Source: an uncultured Collinsella sp. (lineage in GTDB: Bacteria > Actinomycetota > Coriobacteriia > Coriobacteriales > Coriobacteriaceae). From it: 64,000 bases of DNA. Within the stretch, counting starts at the first letter, position 1. The number at the start of each line of letters is the position of its first letter. The stretch is from positions 1 through 64,000 of the forward strand of contig CAJJTG010000007.1 of the NCBI GenBank assembly GCA_905194675.1. Direction: 5' to 3'. The notes under the pieces were generated by a model. That model had not been told where the DNA came from, did not search any database, and was given only the letters and a program-made list of their open reading frames with translations. This document shows positions 1 to 8,624 of the stretch, in pieces. The translations under genes and the position numbers were made by a program.

Positions 1-1
1 C

Positions 2-223
2 CTCTTTGGCGGCAGCGTCAACAACGAGTTCACCAAGATCGTCCAGACGCGTCCCAACACGCACCTCGTGACCAATATGAACTTGCCACTCCTTATTCAG
101 CTGCTGTTCGTACCCGATTCCACTCCGATCGACGAGGCCATTCGCCAGATCGTCGAGGCGGACGACACTAAGGTCAAGTACGTCAACGACCTGCTGGGGC
201 AGGCCGAACTCGATGAGTTTTAA
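2..223 (+). CDS. PTS mannose-family IIA component (3' part only)
   Basis: The reading frame is open from base 2 and stops with TAA at 221-223, so only the last 73 codons are in the window. The fragment begins L-F-G-G-S-V-N-N-E-F, which matches the segment after the phosphorylated-His region of mannose-family IIA proteins. That domain accepts phosphate from HPr and passes it to IIB. The gene is 16 bp upstream of IIB and is followed by IIC and IID in the usual order, so it is the first visible gene of one operon. The sugar cannot be read from this fragment. Confidence 0.85.
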   Translation, partial: LFGGSVNNEFTKIVQTRPNTHLVTNMNLPLLIQLLFVPDSTPIDEAIRQIVEADDTKVKYVNDLLGQAELDEF

Positions 224-239
224 TCGTTAGGAGCACATC

Positions 240-710
240 ATGATTCAGATGATTCGTGTAGATTATCGACTGCTTCACGGCCAGGTTGCCGTTAGCTGGA
301 CCTCGGCTCTGGGTGCCGACTGCATCCTGTTAGTGAGCGACACGGTCCTCAATGACAAGCTTCGTCTGCAGGCCCTGTCCCTTGCAAAGCCCGAAGGATG
401 CAAGGTCGTCGTCAAAAACACCGAGGATGCTGTCAAGGCGCTCCAGAGCGGTGTGACCGATAAGTACAAACTCTTCGTGGTTTGCGAGACGATTCAGCAG
501 GCCGGTGCCGTCGCCAAGGCGATGGGAGTCAAGAAGATCAACCTCGGCAACGTTGCCTTTAGCGAGAATGCCCGCCAGGTCTCGACGAGCGTGTTCCTCA
601 CGCCCGAGAACGAGGCCTACGTGAAGGAGCTGCTCGGCGAGGGCTATGAACTGTTCATTCAGATGATTCCGGCAGATGCGAAGACTGACGCCGCGAAGGT
701 CATCGGTTAG
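240..710 (+). CDS. PTS mannose/fructose/sorbose-family IIB component
   Basis: The 156-aa length is typical for a stand-alone mannose-family IIB. The N-terminus carries R-V-D-Y-R-L-L-H-G-Q-V, in which His13 is the expected phosphorylation site. The protein is cytoplasmic: it takes phosphate from IIA and gives it to the sugar held by IIC/IID. A ribosome-binding site (TTAGGAGCAC) precedes the ATG. Substrate within the mannose/fructose/sorbose/N-acetylgalactosamine group is unresolved. Confidence 0.93.
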   Translation: MIQMIRVDYRLLHGQVAVSWTSALGADCILLVSDTVLNDKLRLQALSLAKPEGCKVVVKNTEDAVKALQSGVTDKYKLFVVCETIQQAGAVAKAMGVKKINLGNVAFSENARQVSTSVFLTPENEAYVKELLGEGYELFIQMIPADAKTDAAKVIG

Positions 711-718
711 GGGCCGTC

Positions 719-1510
719 ATGGTTATCAGGACAATCCTGATTTTCCTTATTGCCCTTTTGGGTTATTCCGAGTGGCTGACGGGCACGAGCTACCTCCAGC
801 GCCCGATCGTGCTCGGACCTCTGGTTGGCCTTGTCATGGGCGACATGGTGACCGGCACGATCATGGGCGCCACGATGGAGCTTGCCATGGTCGGCGCCAT
901 CTCGGTCGGCGCCTATAACCCGCCCGATACGATTTCCGGCACTATCCTGGGCGTATCTCTTGCCATGCAGGCCGGCGCGGACGCTTCGGCGGCCCTGACC
1001 CTGGGTATTCCTATCGCCACGATCGTCCTGGCGCTCGACACGGCCCTGGGCCAACCGGTCATGCTGCTGCTGGTGCACCGTATCGACAAAAACGTCGAGG
1101 ACGGAGACACCAAGGCCATCACGCGCAACATGCTCATCGCCGGTTACGCGCAGAGCTGGTGCGGCCTGCTGATTATTCCCCTGGCATTCTTCTTTGGTGC
1201 CGATGCTGTTGCCAGCCTGCTCAACATCATCCCCGATTTCGTTCAGACCGGCATGGATGTCGCCGCCGCCTTCTTGCCCGCACTCGGCTTTGCGATGCTG
1301 GCGCAGATGATTATGAACAAAACAGTGGCTCCGTTCTTCTTCGCTGGCTTCTTCCTCGTCGCCTACTTTGGCATTAGCACGACGGGCGTGGCGATCTTTG
1401 CCGCGATCATCGTCGTCGCGATGACGGTTTTGGGTGATAAGAAAAAAGCGGAGCAGCCCGCAGCAGCAACCGAGGATCCTGCGATTGGGAGTGGGTTCGA
1501 TGAGTTTTAA
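719..1510 (+). CDS. PTS mannose-family IIC permease
   Basis: A 263-aa hydrophobic protein with several membrane segments, starting 8 bp after the IIB stop. It has the small-residue-rich repeats (G-A-T-M-E-L, G-A-Y-N-P-P-D) seen in mannose-family IIC proteins, which form the sugar channel with IID. The C-terminal 25 residues are charged (KKKAEQ...) and cytoplasmic. Its end overlaps the IID start by 11 bp, pointing to translational coupling and a fixed IIC:IID ratio. Confidence 0.93.
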   Translation: MVIRTILIFLIALLGYSEWLTGTSYLQRPIVLGPLVGLVMGDMVTGTIMGATMELAMVGAISVGAYNPPDTISGTILGVSLAMQAGADASAALTLGIPIATIVLALDTALGQPVMLLLVHRIDKNVEDGDTKAITRNMLIAGYAQSWCGLLIIPLAFFFGADAVASLLNIIPDFVQTGMDVAAAFLPALGFAMLAQMIMNKTVAPFFFAGFFLVAYFGISTTGVAIFAAIIVVAMTVLGDKKKAEQPAAATEDPAIGSGFDEF

Positions 1511-2336
1511 GTTTGAGTCTTCTTACGACGGGCTGATTTCCCGCGCAGACCTTAAGAAGCTGTTCTGGCGCTCGATTCCCTATGAGCATTCCTGGAACTA
1601 CGAGCGTATGGGCCATATCGGCTTTATGTGGGCCCTTATGCCGATCCTTCTCAAGCTGTATCCGCAGGATGCGGACTTTAAGGCCGCCCTTAAGCGCCAT
1701 ATGGAGCTCTATAACGTCACGCCGTACATCTCGACGCTTCCCATGTCCATCGCCGCTGCAATGGAGGAGCTCAACGCTACTGACGATAGCTTTGACACGA
1801 GCGCGATCTCTAATGTCAAGCTTGCTTTGATGGGGCCGCTGTCCGGCGTGGGCGATGCTTTCTACTGGGGCACGCTGCGAATTTTGGCAACGGGTGTCGG
1901 CACGTCGCTAGCGCTGCAGGGCTCTATTCTTGGCCCGATTTTGTTCCTGCTCGTGTTCAACGTTCCTCACTACATCATCCGTTACCTGCTGACGTTTGTG
2001 GGATATCGCTTTGGCTCGGACATGATCAGCAAGGTCCAGGAATCGGGCATTATGGACACGATCGTCAAGATGGCCTCTATCATGGGCGCCATGGTGATCG
2101 GTGCTATGACCATGGAGATGGTCACCGTGGACATTCCGCTCATGGTCGGTGCGGGCGATGGTGCTCAGACGCTCGCCGAGCTGCTCAACGGAATCTTCCC
2201 GGGCTTTGTCACGATGGGGCTGTTTGGAATTGTCTATCTCATGCTCAAGAAGAAGATGAATCCGCTGCTCATCATGCTTGTGATCCTGCTCGTGAGTATC
2301 GCTGGCGCGTTCTTTGGAGTGCTTGGTGTCCAGTAG
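1500..2336 (+). CDS. PTS mannose-family IID component
   Basis: The start was set at ATG 1500 (M-S-F-K-F-E-S-S-Y) rather than an in-frame GTG/ATG further upstream, because it has a GGGAG ribosome-binding site inside the IIC 3' end and because IID proteins normally begin just before the helix-rich L-K-K-L-F-W-R-S segment. The product is 278 aa. It shows typical IID motifs: W-N-Y-E-R-M near residue 37, P-L-S-G-V-G-D-A near 115 and G-A-M-V-I-G-A-M in the C-terminal half. It is an inner-membrane partner of IIC in sugar uptake and phosphorylation. Confidence 0.93.
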   Translation: MSFKFESSYDGLISRADLKKLFWRSIPYEHSWNYERMGHIGFMWALMPILLKLYPQDADFKAALKRHMELYNVTPYISTLPMSIAAAMEELNATDDSFDTSAISNVKLALMGPLSGVGDAFYWGTLRILATGVGTSLALQGSILGPILFLLVFNVPHYIIRYLLTFVGYRFGSDMISKVQESGIMDTIVKMASIMGAMVIGAMTMEMVTVDIPLMVGAGDGAQTLAELLNGIFPGFVTMGLFGIVYLMLKKKMNPLLIMLVILLVSIAGAFFGVLGVQ

Positions 2337-2368
2337 GGTATCCGTCATAATGAAAACAATGTAAGAGG

Positions 2369-2402
2369 GGGCGTCGCGCACACTGTGCTGCGGCGCCCTT
2401 TT
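2369..2402 (+). terminator. Intrinsic terminator after the PTS operon
   Basis: A long hairpin (GGGCGTCGCGCAC / GTGCTGCGGCGCCC, one G-T pair, 3-nt loop) is followed by TTTT. It sits 33 bp after the IID stop and only 18 bp before the next start codon, so it may act as a partial terminator that lowers expression of the isomerase gene. Confidence 0.75.
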
Positions 2403-2419
2403 GCCGAAAGGTGGACAAG

Positions 2420-3256
2420 ATGGAGTATCCGCAGCTTGCCGTCATGAATATCAGCCATCGTTATTTTGACCTTGAGGAATTCTTTTCTTCGGCAGCGGCC
2501 TCGGGCTACACGTGTTGCGAGCTTTGGACCGGGGCGATGCATCTGTATGTCGATTGCCATGGATACGATTCGCTCGAGCAGGTGCGGGAGCTGTCACAGC
2601 GGTATGGGGTTCGGATTGTGGGGCTTTGTCCCGAACAGAACAACCCCAAGCCGTGGAATATCGCGGCGCGCGGGAATGAGGCGCGCGCCCGCACGCTCGC
2701 GTACTTTAAGAACGTTGTGGATATCGCGGCGGAACTTGGAGCCGAGCAGGTCATGGTCTCGAGCGGCTGGGCATTTTTGAACGAGCCGATCGAGGACGCG
2801 TGGGGTCGCAGCGCCTCGATGCTGCGTGCGATTGCCGAGCATGCGGGAGAGCGCGGCGTGCGACTGGTGCTCGAGGCCCTACAGCCGGTTGAGTCGATGA
2901 TCGTGAACTCGGCGGCCGACACGAAGCGCATGATCGAGGCAGTTGATCATCCGGCACTTAAGGCGTGTCTGGATATGGGCGCTATGGCGGTGGCGGGGGA
3001 TACCATCGACGATTATTTCGATCTGCTTGGCGATGATGTCGCCCACGTGCATTTTGTCGATGTTGCGGCAGATGGCACGACGCATCTTGCCTGGGGTGAC
3101 GGCAACCGCGATATGCGCGCTGACCTAGATAGGCTGGTGGCGCGTGGCTATCGCGGCGTTGTTTCGGCTGAAACCTATGACGGGCGCTATTTTGCCGATC
3201 CCGCAGCTGCCGATGCTCAGGTTATGGCGGAGTACCGACGCGCGATTGGCGCCTAA
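2420..3256 (+). CDS. Sugar phosphate isomerase/epimerase (xylose isomerase-like TIM barrel)
   Basis: The ATG at 2420 is preferred over the in-frame GTG at 2411, because the GTG lies inside the ribosome-binding site AAAGGTGG. The 278-aa product has the AP-endonuclease-2/xylose-isomerase-like barrel pattern: a catalytic-type Glu in L-V-L-E-A-L near residue 150, L-D-M-G-A near 190, V-H-F-V-D near 218, and a final Glu in V-S-A-E-T-Y near 254. Such enzymes interconvert keto sugars or their phosphates using a bound metal. The position after a mannose-type PTS suggests that it processes the imported sugar; the exact substrate is unknown. Confidence 0.85.
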   Translation: MEYPQLAVMNISHRYFDLEEFFSSAAASGYTCCELWTGAMHLYVDCHGYDSLEQVRELSQRYGVRIVGLCPEQNNPKPWNIAARGNEARARTLAYFKNVVDIAAELGAEQVMVSSGWAFLNEPIEDAWGRSASMLRAIAEHAGERGVRLVLEALQPVESMIVNSAADTKRMIEAVDHPALKACLDMGAMAVAGDTIDDYFDLLGDDVAHVHFVDVAADGTTHLAWGDGNRDMRADLDRLVARGYRGVVSAETYDGRYFADPAAADAQVMAEYRRAIGA

Positions 3257-3300
3257 GTGGGACAGGGCGCCGAGTTGGCGTTTGACGCTTTTTGAGAAAC

Positions 3301-3438
3301 GGGACGTGCTTTCCGCTTGAGGCTTCTGGCGGAAAGCACGTCCCAGAACAGGCGCTCAGAATGGGACACACTTTCCGCTGAGGACCTCAACCGGAAACCG
3401 CATCCCAGTTTTTGGCTGGCGGGCGGGACGCGCTTTCC
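3301..3438. repeat. 62-bp-period repeat with a perfect 16-bp hairpin
   Basis: This lies in the 326-bp gap between the isomerase and hisZG. The 14-mer GGGAC-N3-CTTTCC begins at 3301, 3363 and 3425, exactly 62 bp apart. In the first unit GGGACGTGCTTTCCGC (3301-3316) pairs perfectly with its reverse complement at 3329-3344. The second unit has a degenerate version of the same hairpin, and the third is only a left arm. It looks like a REP-type palindromic element rather than a gene. The rest of the gap holds a small hairpin (3522-3541, ACCGGC/GCCGGT) and no T-box consensus. Confidence 0.7.
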
Positions 3439-3582
3439 CCTATGTTTCCAAATGAATACGCTATGAGCTGCAAGCGACGATTCTCCCCGCAAACACTCTA
3501 GTATGCTAAAGTACCCAGAAAACCGGCGGAGCTATGCCGGTCTTCTGTTCTATATGAAACACAGCATGAGGAGGCTCATCAG

Positions 3583-5298
3583 ATGACGGCCACACCGTGG
3601 GGATTCCGGGACATATTGCCCGAGGAGGCTCAGGCGCGCGAGGAGATTGCGCTGACGGTGAAGGGCTGCTTCAGGGAGCATCATTACCTTCCGGTCGAGA
3701 CGCCGCTACTCGAGGACAAGGGTTCGCTCGAGGAAGGCGGCCGCATCGCGGATACTCCGTTCAAGCTTTTTGACGACGACGGCCGCTTGTTGGTGGTCCG
3801 TCCCGACAACACGCTGCCGATCGTACGCCTGGTTTCGACCCGCATGCGCGCTGCCGACCTGCCCCTGCGCCTTCGCTACGAGGCGCCGGTGGTTCGTGAG
3901 TGTCAGCGAAATGCCGGTGGTTCGCGCCAGTTTACACAGTTGGGCTTTGAGCTTATCGGTGCGGGCGATACCGCGGGCGATGTCGAGATCGTCTCGCTCG
4001 TGGCCGAGGCCGTGCGCAAGCTGGCACTGCCCGATGCGCGCATTATCGCAGGTAGCGTACGCCCGTTTAAGGAGCTGCTCGCGGCGTGCGAGGATCGCGA
4101 GCTGGCCGCCGAGGCCCTGCGCTGTGTGCACGCCAACGACTTTGTGGGGCTCGATGCCCGCGTGACGGCAAGCGCCGAGTCCGATGCCGTCAAGGCCGCC
4201 ATTAGCGAGCTGCCGCGCCTACACGGCGGAGCCGAGGTGCTTGACCGCGTGGACGCGCTGCTGGAGACCGCCGGTATCGTCGCGCCGCTGACGCGCGAGC
4301 TGCGTGCCCTGGTCGAGGGCCTGGCTCCCGAGGACGCCCAGGTGCTGTCCTTCGACTTCTCCATAATGAACTCGTTTGATTACTATACGGGCCTGGTCTT
4401 TAAGGCCTATGCCGGCGGCCTACCCGATCCGGTCGGTTCGGGCGGACGCTACGACTCCATCTTTACCGGTTCATTTGGCGACGGCATCGAGGTGCCGGCG
4501 GCGGGCTTCGCCTTTTCGCTCGAGCGCCTGGAGGCCGCGCGCACCTCGGCCGAGGATGCCGCTTCCGATGGCGACCACGCCGCGGGCCGTGGTGCCGAGG
4601 GCCCGCTGCGCATCGCCGTGCCCAAGGGCTCGCTTAAGGCCGACACGCTCGACGTGCTCGAGGCCGCGGGCTTGGATGTCTCGGAGCTGCGCGACCCCGG
4701 CCGTCACCTGATCGTGCGCGGCCGCGACACGCGTGCCGGCGAGGGTGCGGTCGGCGATATCGAGTTTGTCATCGTGCGTCCCAGCGACGCGCCCGCCTTT
4801 GTGGGCTGCGGCGGTGCCGACTGCGGCATCTGCGGCTGGGACTCACTCATCGAGGCCGACCTCAACCTGCTACAGCTGGTCGATCTGGGCTACGGCCTGT
4901 GCACCTTTATCGAGGCGGAGCCCGCATGGCGCGCCGGTCAGGCCGAGCGCAACTATGCCCGTCGCGGGTCGCTTCGCGTGGCAACCAAATACCCGCGCAT
5001 CGCGAGTGCCTGGTATGCCGAGCGCGGCGTGAACGCCGACATCGTTTCGCTGCATGGCAATATTGAGCTGGGGCCCATCGTCGGCATGACCGATCGCATC
5101 GTAGACATTACCGCCACGGGTGCCACCCTGCGCGACAACGACCTGGTCATCACTGGCCGCATCATGGACTGCACGGCCCGCTTCTTTGTCAATCCGGGCG
5201 CCGCACGCCTGGATCCGCGCGTGCGCAACCTGGCCGATCGCCTGGCTGCGGCTGTTAAGGACAAGCATTTTGAGCCCGTCGCGGGCTCGGCACAATAG
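3583..5298 (+). CDS. hisG: HisZ-HisG fusion, ATP phosphoribosyltransferase
   Basis: A 571-aa protein joining two parts normally encoded by separate genes. Residues 1 to ~320 resemble a class II His-tRNA synthetase (W-G-F-R-D-I-L-P at the start, V-R-P-D-N-T near 85, Q-F-T-Q-L-G-F-E near 120, F-D-Y-Y-T-G near 265), as in the HisZ regulatory subunit. After an acidic Ala/Gly-rich linker (~325-340), residues ~342-571 are a short-form HisG: R-I-A-V-P-K-G-S-L at its start and the PRPP-binding D-I-T-A-T-G-A-T-L near 510. HisG condenses ATP with PRPP as the first step of histidine synthesis. The short form lacks the C-terminal regulatory domain and needs HisZ, here supplied in cis. It has the strong ribosome-binding site GAGGAGG and is first in the operon. 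Confidence 0.92.
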   Translation: MTATPWGFRDILPEEAQAREEIALTVKGCFREHHYLPVETPLLEDKGSLEEGGRIADTPFKLFDDDGRLLVVRPDNTLPIVRLVSTRMRAADLPLRLRYEAPVVRECQRNAGGSRQFTQLGFELIGAGDTAGDVEIVSLVAEAVRKLALPDARIIAGSVRPFKELLAACEDRELAAEALRCVHANDFVGLDARVTASAESDAVKAAISELPRLHGGAEVLDRVDALLETAGIVAPLTRELRALVEGLAPEDAQVLSFDFSIMNSFDYYTGLVFKAYAGGLPDPVGSGGRYDSIFTGSFGDGIEVPAAGFAFSLERLEAARTSAEDAASDGDHAAGRGAEGPLRIAVPKGSLKADTLDVLEAAGLDVSELRDPGRHLIVRGRDTRAGEGAVGDIEFVIVRPSDAPAFVGCGGADCGICGWDSLIEADLNLLQLVDLGYGLCTFIEAEPAWRAGQAERNYARRGSLRVATKYPRIASAWYAERGVNADIVSLHGNIELGPIVGMTDRIVDITATGATLRDNDLVITGRIMDCTARFFVNPGAARLDPRVRNLADRLAAAVKDKHFEPVAGSAQ

Positions 5299-5403
5299 CG
5301 CGAGCGCGCACGGGCGCCCCAACGTCCGGGCTGCGGGCCGATTGGCGCCGCCGCCCGGCCTCTCGTTTTTCGAACACAACCTCGACCGATAGGGGATACC
5401 GAT

Positions 5404-6840
5404 ATGAAGACCATTAAGCTTGCTCCCGGTGAGCGCCTCGTTACCAACCAGCTCAACCGCAAGGGCGTCCTGCCGCAAAACATCGTCGACGCCGCCCGCG
5501 ATATCGTGGCCAACGTGCGTGCTAACGGCGATGCCGCGGTGTGCGATTACTGTCAGCGTTTTGACGGTGTTGAGCTGCAGAGCTTCCGCCTGCCGCAAGA
5601 GCAGATCGATGCCGCGCTTGAGGGCCTCGACCCGGCCTTTGTCGCCGCGCTCGAGAAGGCCGCGCGCCAGATTCGCGAGTTCCACCAGCGTGAGGTCGAG
5701 CAGAGCTGGTTTACCACGCGGCCAGACGGCACGATGCTCGGCGTCAAGGTGACCCCGCTCGCCGCGGCCGGCATCTACGTGCCGGGCGGTCGTGCGCAGT
5801 ATCCTTCCACGGTGCTCATGAACGCTATCCCTGCCAAGGTTGCCGGCGTCAAGCGCGTAGTTATGGTGACCCCGCCGCAAAAAGACGGCCTGATCAGCCC
5901 CTACACGCTCGCCGCGGCAAAGCTCGGCGGCGTGGACGAGATCTATATGGTGGGCGGCGCCCAGGCCGTGGCCGCGCTGGCGTACGGCACCGAGACCATT
6001 CCGCGCGTCGACAAAATCACCGGCCCGGGCAACGCCTTTGTTGCCGCGGCCAAGCAGATTGTCTCGGGCGACGTGGGTATCGACATGGTCGCCGGTCCCT
6101 CCGAGGTCTGCGTGCTGGCCGATGCCTCGGCCAAACCTATGGTGGTCGCGGCCGACCTGATGGCGCAGGCCGAGCACGATCCGCTGGCAGCCTGCTATCT
6201 GGTGACCTGCGACGAGCAGTTTGCGCGCGAGGTCGAGGCCGGCATCGACATCCTGGTGGCGCAGTCCCCGCGCGCCGAGATCACGCGCGCCTCGCTCGAT
6301 AACGAGGGCACCATCGTGGTTGCCGCCGACATGGCTGCCGCCGTCGAGGCCGTGAACACCGTGGCGCCCGAGCACCTTGAGCTGCACTGCAAGGACGCGA
6401 TGGGCCTGCTCGGCGGCATTCGCAACGCCGGCGCCATCTTTGTGGGCGCTTGGAGCTCCGAGCCGCTCGGCGATTACGTCACCGGCCCCAACCACACGCT
6501 GCCGACCGGCGGCACGGCCATGTTCTCCAACCCGCTTTCGGTCGAAGAGTTCGTTAAGCGCTCGAGCGTTATCTGCTATACGCCCGAGGGCCTGCTCTCC
6601 GACGCTCCCGCTACGCAGCGCCTGGCCGAGGCCGAGGGTCTGTGGGCACACGCGCTTTCGGCCGCACTGCGCCGCCGCGTGTTGGAGCAGGGCGAGGATG
6701 CCGTGAGCGCCGAGTCGCTCGCCGCGGCCGACCTGACCAAGGTTGCCTGGCCGGGCGACGCCGTGGCGACGGTTGCCGAGGGCGTGGACCTGGCGGCTGC
6801 AAGCGCGGATGGCGCCGGCGCGACTGGCAAGGAGGCCTAA
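5404..6840 (+). CDS. hisD: Histidinol dehydrogenase
   Basis: The 478-aa enzyme oxidises L-histidinol to L-histidine with two NAD+ in the last two steps of the pathway. It has the zinc-ligand segment Q-A-E-H-D-P near residue 257, the catalytic A-P-E-H-L-E-L near 322, and G-P-N-H-T-L-P-T-G-G near 362. A 105-bp gap separates it from hisZG; that gap is GC-rich, can fold (CCGGGC/GCCCGG) and ends in TTTTT, so attenuation is possible but unproven. The C-terminal ~40 residues are a low-complexity Ala/Gly extension not needed for the fold. Confidence 0.96.
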   Translation: MKTIKLAPGERLVTNQLNRKGVLPQNIVDAARDIVANVRANGDAAVCDYCQRFDGVELQSFRLPQEQIDAALEGLDPAFVAALEKAARQIREFHQREVEQSWFTTRPDGTMLGVKVTPLAAAGIYVPGGRAQYPSTVLMNAIPAKVAGVKRVVMVTPPQKDGLISPYTLAAAKLGGVDEIYMVGGAQAVAALAYGTETIPRVDKITGPGNAFVAAAKQIVSGDVGIDMVAGPSEVCVLADASAKPMVVAADLMAQAEHDPLAACYLVTCDEQFAREVEAGIDILVAQSPRAEITRASLDNEGTIVVAADMAAAVEAVNTVAPEHLELHCKDAMGLLGGIRNAGAIFVGAWSSEPLGDYVTGPNHTLPTGGTAMFSNPLSVEEFVKRSSVICYTPEGLLSDAPATQRLAEAEGLWAHALSAALRRRVLEQGEDAVSAESLAAADLTKVAWPGDAVATVAEGVDLAAASADGAGATGKEA

Positions 6841-6841
6841 T

Positions 6842-7957
6842 ATGGCCGAACTCACGCCGCGCATGAAGGAGCTCGTCCAGCCCTACTTGGCCGGCATTGA
6901 GCCCTACGATCCCAACTTTACGCCCACGCGCATCAACCTTTCGGCAAACGAGAACACCTACCCCGTGCCGGCCGACGTGCGCGAGGCGGTTGATGCGGCG
7001 CTTGCCGCCACGCCGCTCAACCGCTATCCCGACCCCATGTCCAACGACCTGCGCGACGAGCTTGCCGCTTGGCATGGCGTGACGCGCGAGAATGTCTGCG
7101 TGGGCAACGGCGGCGACGAGCTGCTCTATAACTACCTGTTGGCGTTTGGCGGCGCGGGACGGACCCTGCTCAACTGCCCGCCGTGCTTTAGCGAGTATGC
7201 GTTCTTTGCGTCGCTCTGTCAGACCGAGGTGCGCGACGTGTGGCGCGACCCCGCGACCTTTGAGCTCGACCAGGCAGCCGTGCTTGCGGCGGCGTCCGAG
7301 TGCAACCTGGCCATCGTGACCTCGCCCAACAATCCCACGGGCGACGTGGCGCCGCTCGACTTTGTCGCGGCGCTGTGCGATGCGTGCCCCGGCATGGTCA
7401 TGGTCGACGAGGCCTACGTTGAGTTTGCCGACGATTCGTTTGGCGCGGCCACCACGGCGCAGGGGCTTATCGCCGAGCATCCCAACCTGGTGATTCTGCA
7501 TACGCTGTCCAAGGCGTTTGGCGCCGCCGGCACGCGTCTGGGCTATGTGATCGCGGCGCCCGAGGTCATCGATGTGTTCGCGGCGATTCGCCAGATCTAT
7601 TCGGTCAATGTGCTGAGCCAGGCCGCAGCGCTTGCCTGCGTGCGTGCCCGCGATGCGTATGCACCCGTGGTGGCGCAAGTTACATCCGAGCGCGAGCGCG
7701 AGTTGTGCACCCTGCGCGCAATGGCTGCCGAGGGCATGCCCGTGGAGGCATGGCCGAGCGCGGCGAATTTTGTGCTCGTGCGCACGCCGCATGCCACGCG
7801 CGTGCGCGAGCGTCTGCGCGACGAGTATTCGATTCTGGTGCGCGACTTTAGCTACGCGCCGGGGCTCGCGGACTGCCTGCGCATTACCGTGGGCACCCCG
7901 CAGGAAAACGACGAGGTGCTGGCCGCGTTTGCCGCGCTGGTGAAGGAGGAGATGTAG
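6842..7957 (+). CDS. hisC: Histidinol-phosphate aminotransferase
   Basis: The start is ATG 6842, one base after the hisD stop, with GGAGG inside the hisD end; a longer in-frame extension into hisD was rejected. The 371-aa fold-type I PLP enzyme transfers an amino group from glutamate to imidazole-acetol phosphate. It has N-E-N near residue 37, the S-P-N-N-P-T-G motif near 160, D-E-A-Y near 185, and the PLP-binding lysine in L-S-K-A-F-G near 224. Confidence 0.95.
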   Translation: MAELTPRMKELVQPYLAGIEPYDPNFTPTRINLSANENTYPVPADVREAVDAALAATPLNRYPDPMSNDLRDELAAWHGVTRENVCVGNGGDELLYNYLLAFGGAGRTLLNCPPCFSEYAFFASLCQTEVRDVWRDPATFELDQAAVLAAASECNLAIVTSPNNPTGDVAPLDFVAALCDACPGMVMVDEAYVEFADDSFGAATTAQGLIAEHPNLVILHTLSKAFGAAGTRLGYVIAAPEVIDVFAAIRQIYSVNVLSQAAALACVRARDAYAPVVAQVTSERERELCTLRAMAAEGMPVEAWPSAANFVLVRTPHATRVRERLRDEYSILVRDFSYAPGLADCLRITVGTPQENDEVLAAFAALVKEEM

Positions 7958-8545
7958 ATGGACCGCTATGCCGAGGTAACCCGCAAGACGGGCGAGACCG
8001 ACATTGTCGTAAAGCTCGACCTGGACGGAAGCGGCGTGTGCGATATCTCGACCGGCGTGCCGTTTTTCGACCACATGCTCAACGCCTTTGGCCGCCATGG
8101 TCTGTTCGATCTGACGGTGCACGCGGTGGGCGACGTCGAGGTCGATGCGCACCACACCGTCGAGGACACGGGTATTGTGCTGGGCGAGGCGTTTTGTCAG
8201 GCGCTGGGCGACAAGGCGGGCATTACGCGCTTTGCCGACGCGGCGATCGCCATGGACGAGACGCTTGTGATGGCTGCTGTTGATATTTCGGGCCGCGGGC
8301 AGGCCTACTGCGAGCTGCCCGTGCCCACCGAGCGCGTGGGCAGCTTTGATACCGAGCTGGCCGTCGAGTTCTTCTACGCCTTCGCGCGCGATGCCAAGCT
8401 CACGCTGCACGTTCGCGAACTGGCGGGCGGTAACTCGCATCACATTATCGAGGCCGCCTTTAAGGCCGTGGGCCGCACGATGCGCCACGCCTGCGAGCTC
8501 GATCCCCGCGTGCAGGGCATCCCCAGCACCAAGGGCTCACTGTAA
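7958..8545 (+). CDS. hisB: Imidazoleglycerol-phosphate dehydratase
   Basis: A 195-aa monofunctional IGPD that begins at the base after the hisC stop. It dehydrates imidazole glycerol phosphate to imidazole acetol phosphate in a Mn2+ centre. The two metal-binding repeats are clear: F-D-H-M-L near residue 38 with A-H-H-T-V-E-D near 66, and H-x-R-E-L-A-G-G-N-S-H-H-I-I-E-A near 150. There is no phosphatase domain, so histidinol phosphate must be dephosphorylated elsewhere, fitting the PHP phosphatase at 11781-12692. Confidence 0.96.
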   Translation: MDRYAEVTRKTGETDIVVKLDLDGSGVCDISTGVPFFDHMLNAFGRHGLFDLTVHAVGDVEVDAHHTVEDTGIVLGEAFCQALGDKAGITRFADAAIAMDETLVMAAVDISGRGQAYCELPVPTERVGSFDTELAVEFFYAFARDAKLTLHVRELAGGNSHHIIEAAFKAVGRTMRHACELDPRVQGIPSTKGSL

Positions 8546-8558
8546 CCGTCACAAGGGT

Positions 8559-8599
8559 AAAACCACCACGAAGGTGCCTGTCCTCTTTGTGGTGGTTTT
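8559..8599. repeat. REP-like hairpin between hisB and hisH
   Basis: AAAACCACCAC (8559-8569) and its exact reverse complement (8589-8599) enclose a 19-nt loop containing GGTGCCTGTCC. It occupies the only sizeable gap in the distal his operon. It could slow or partly terminate transcription, since the right arm ends GGTTTT, or be a dispersed palindromic repeat. Confidence 0.6.
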
Positions 8600-8624
8600 G
8601 GATGATGAGAAGTGGAGGGGTCGC

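Noticed and set aside
3439..3582. T-box or his-leader attenuator before hisZG
   Set aside because: I found no T-box consensus, no His-rich leader peptide and no strong terminator; only a 6-bp hairpin is visible.
4870..6864. 664-codon open frame antisense to hisZG and hisD
   Set aside because: It has no recognisable domain and mirrors two clear genes in high-GC DNA; it is a codon-bias shadow. The same applies to long antisense frames at 6611-8488, 9275-11191 and 60179-62620.
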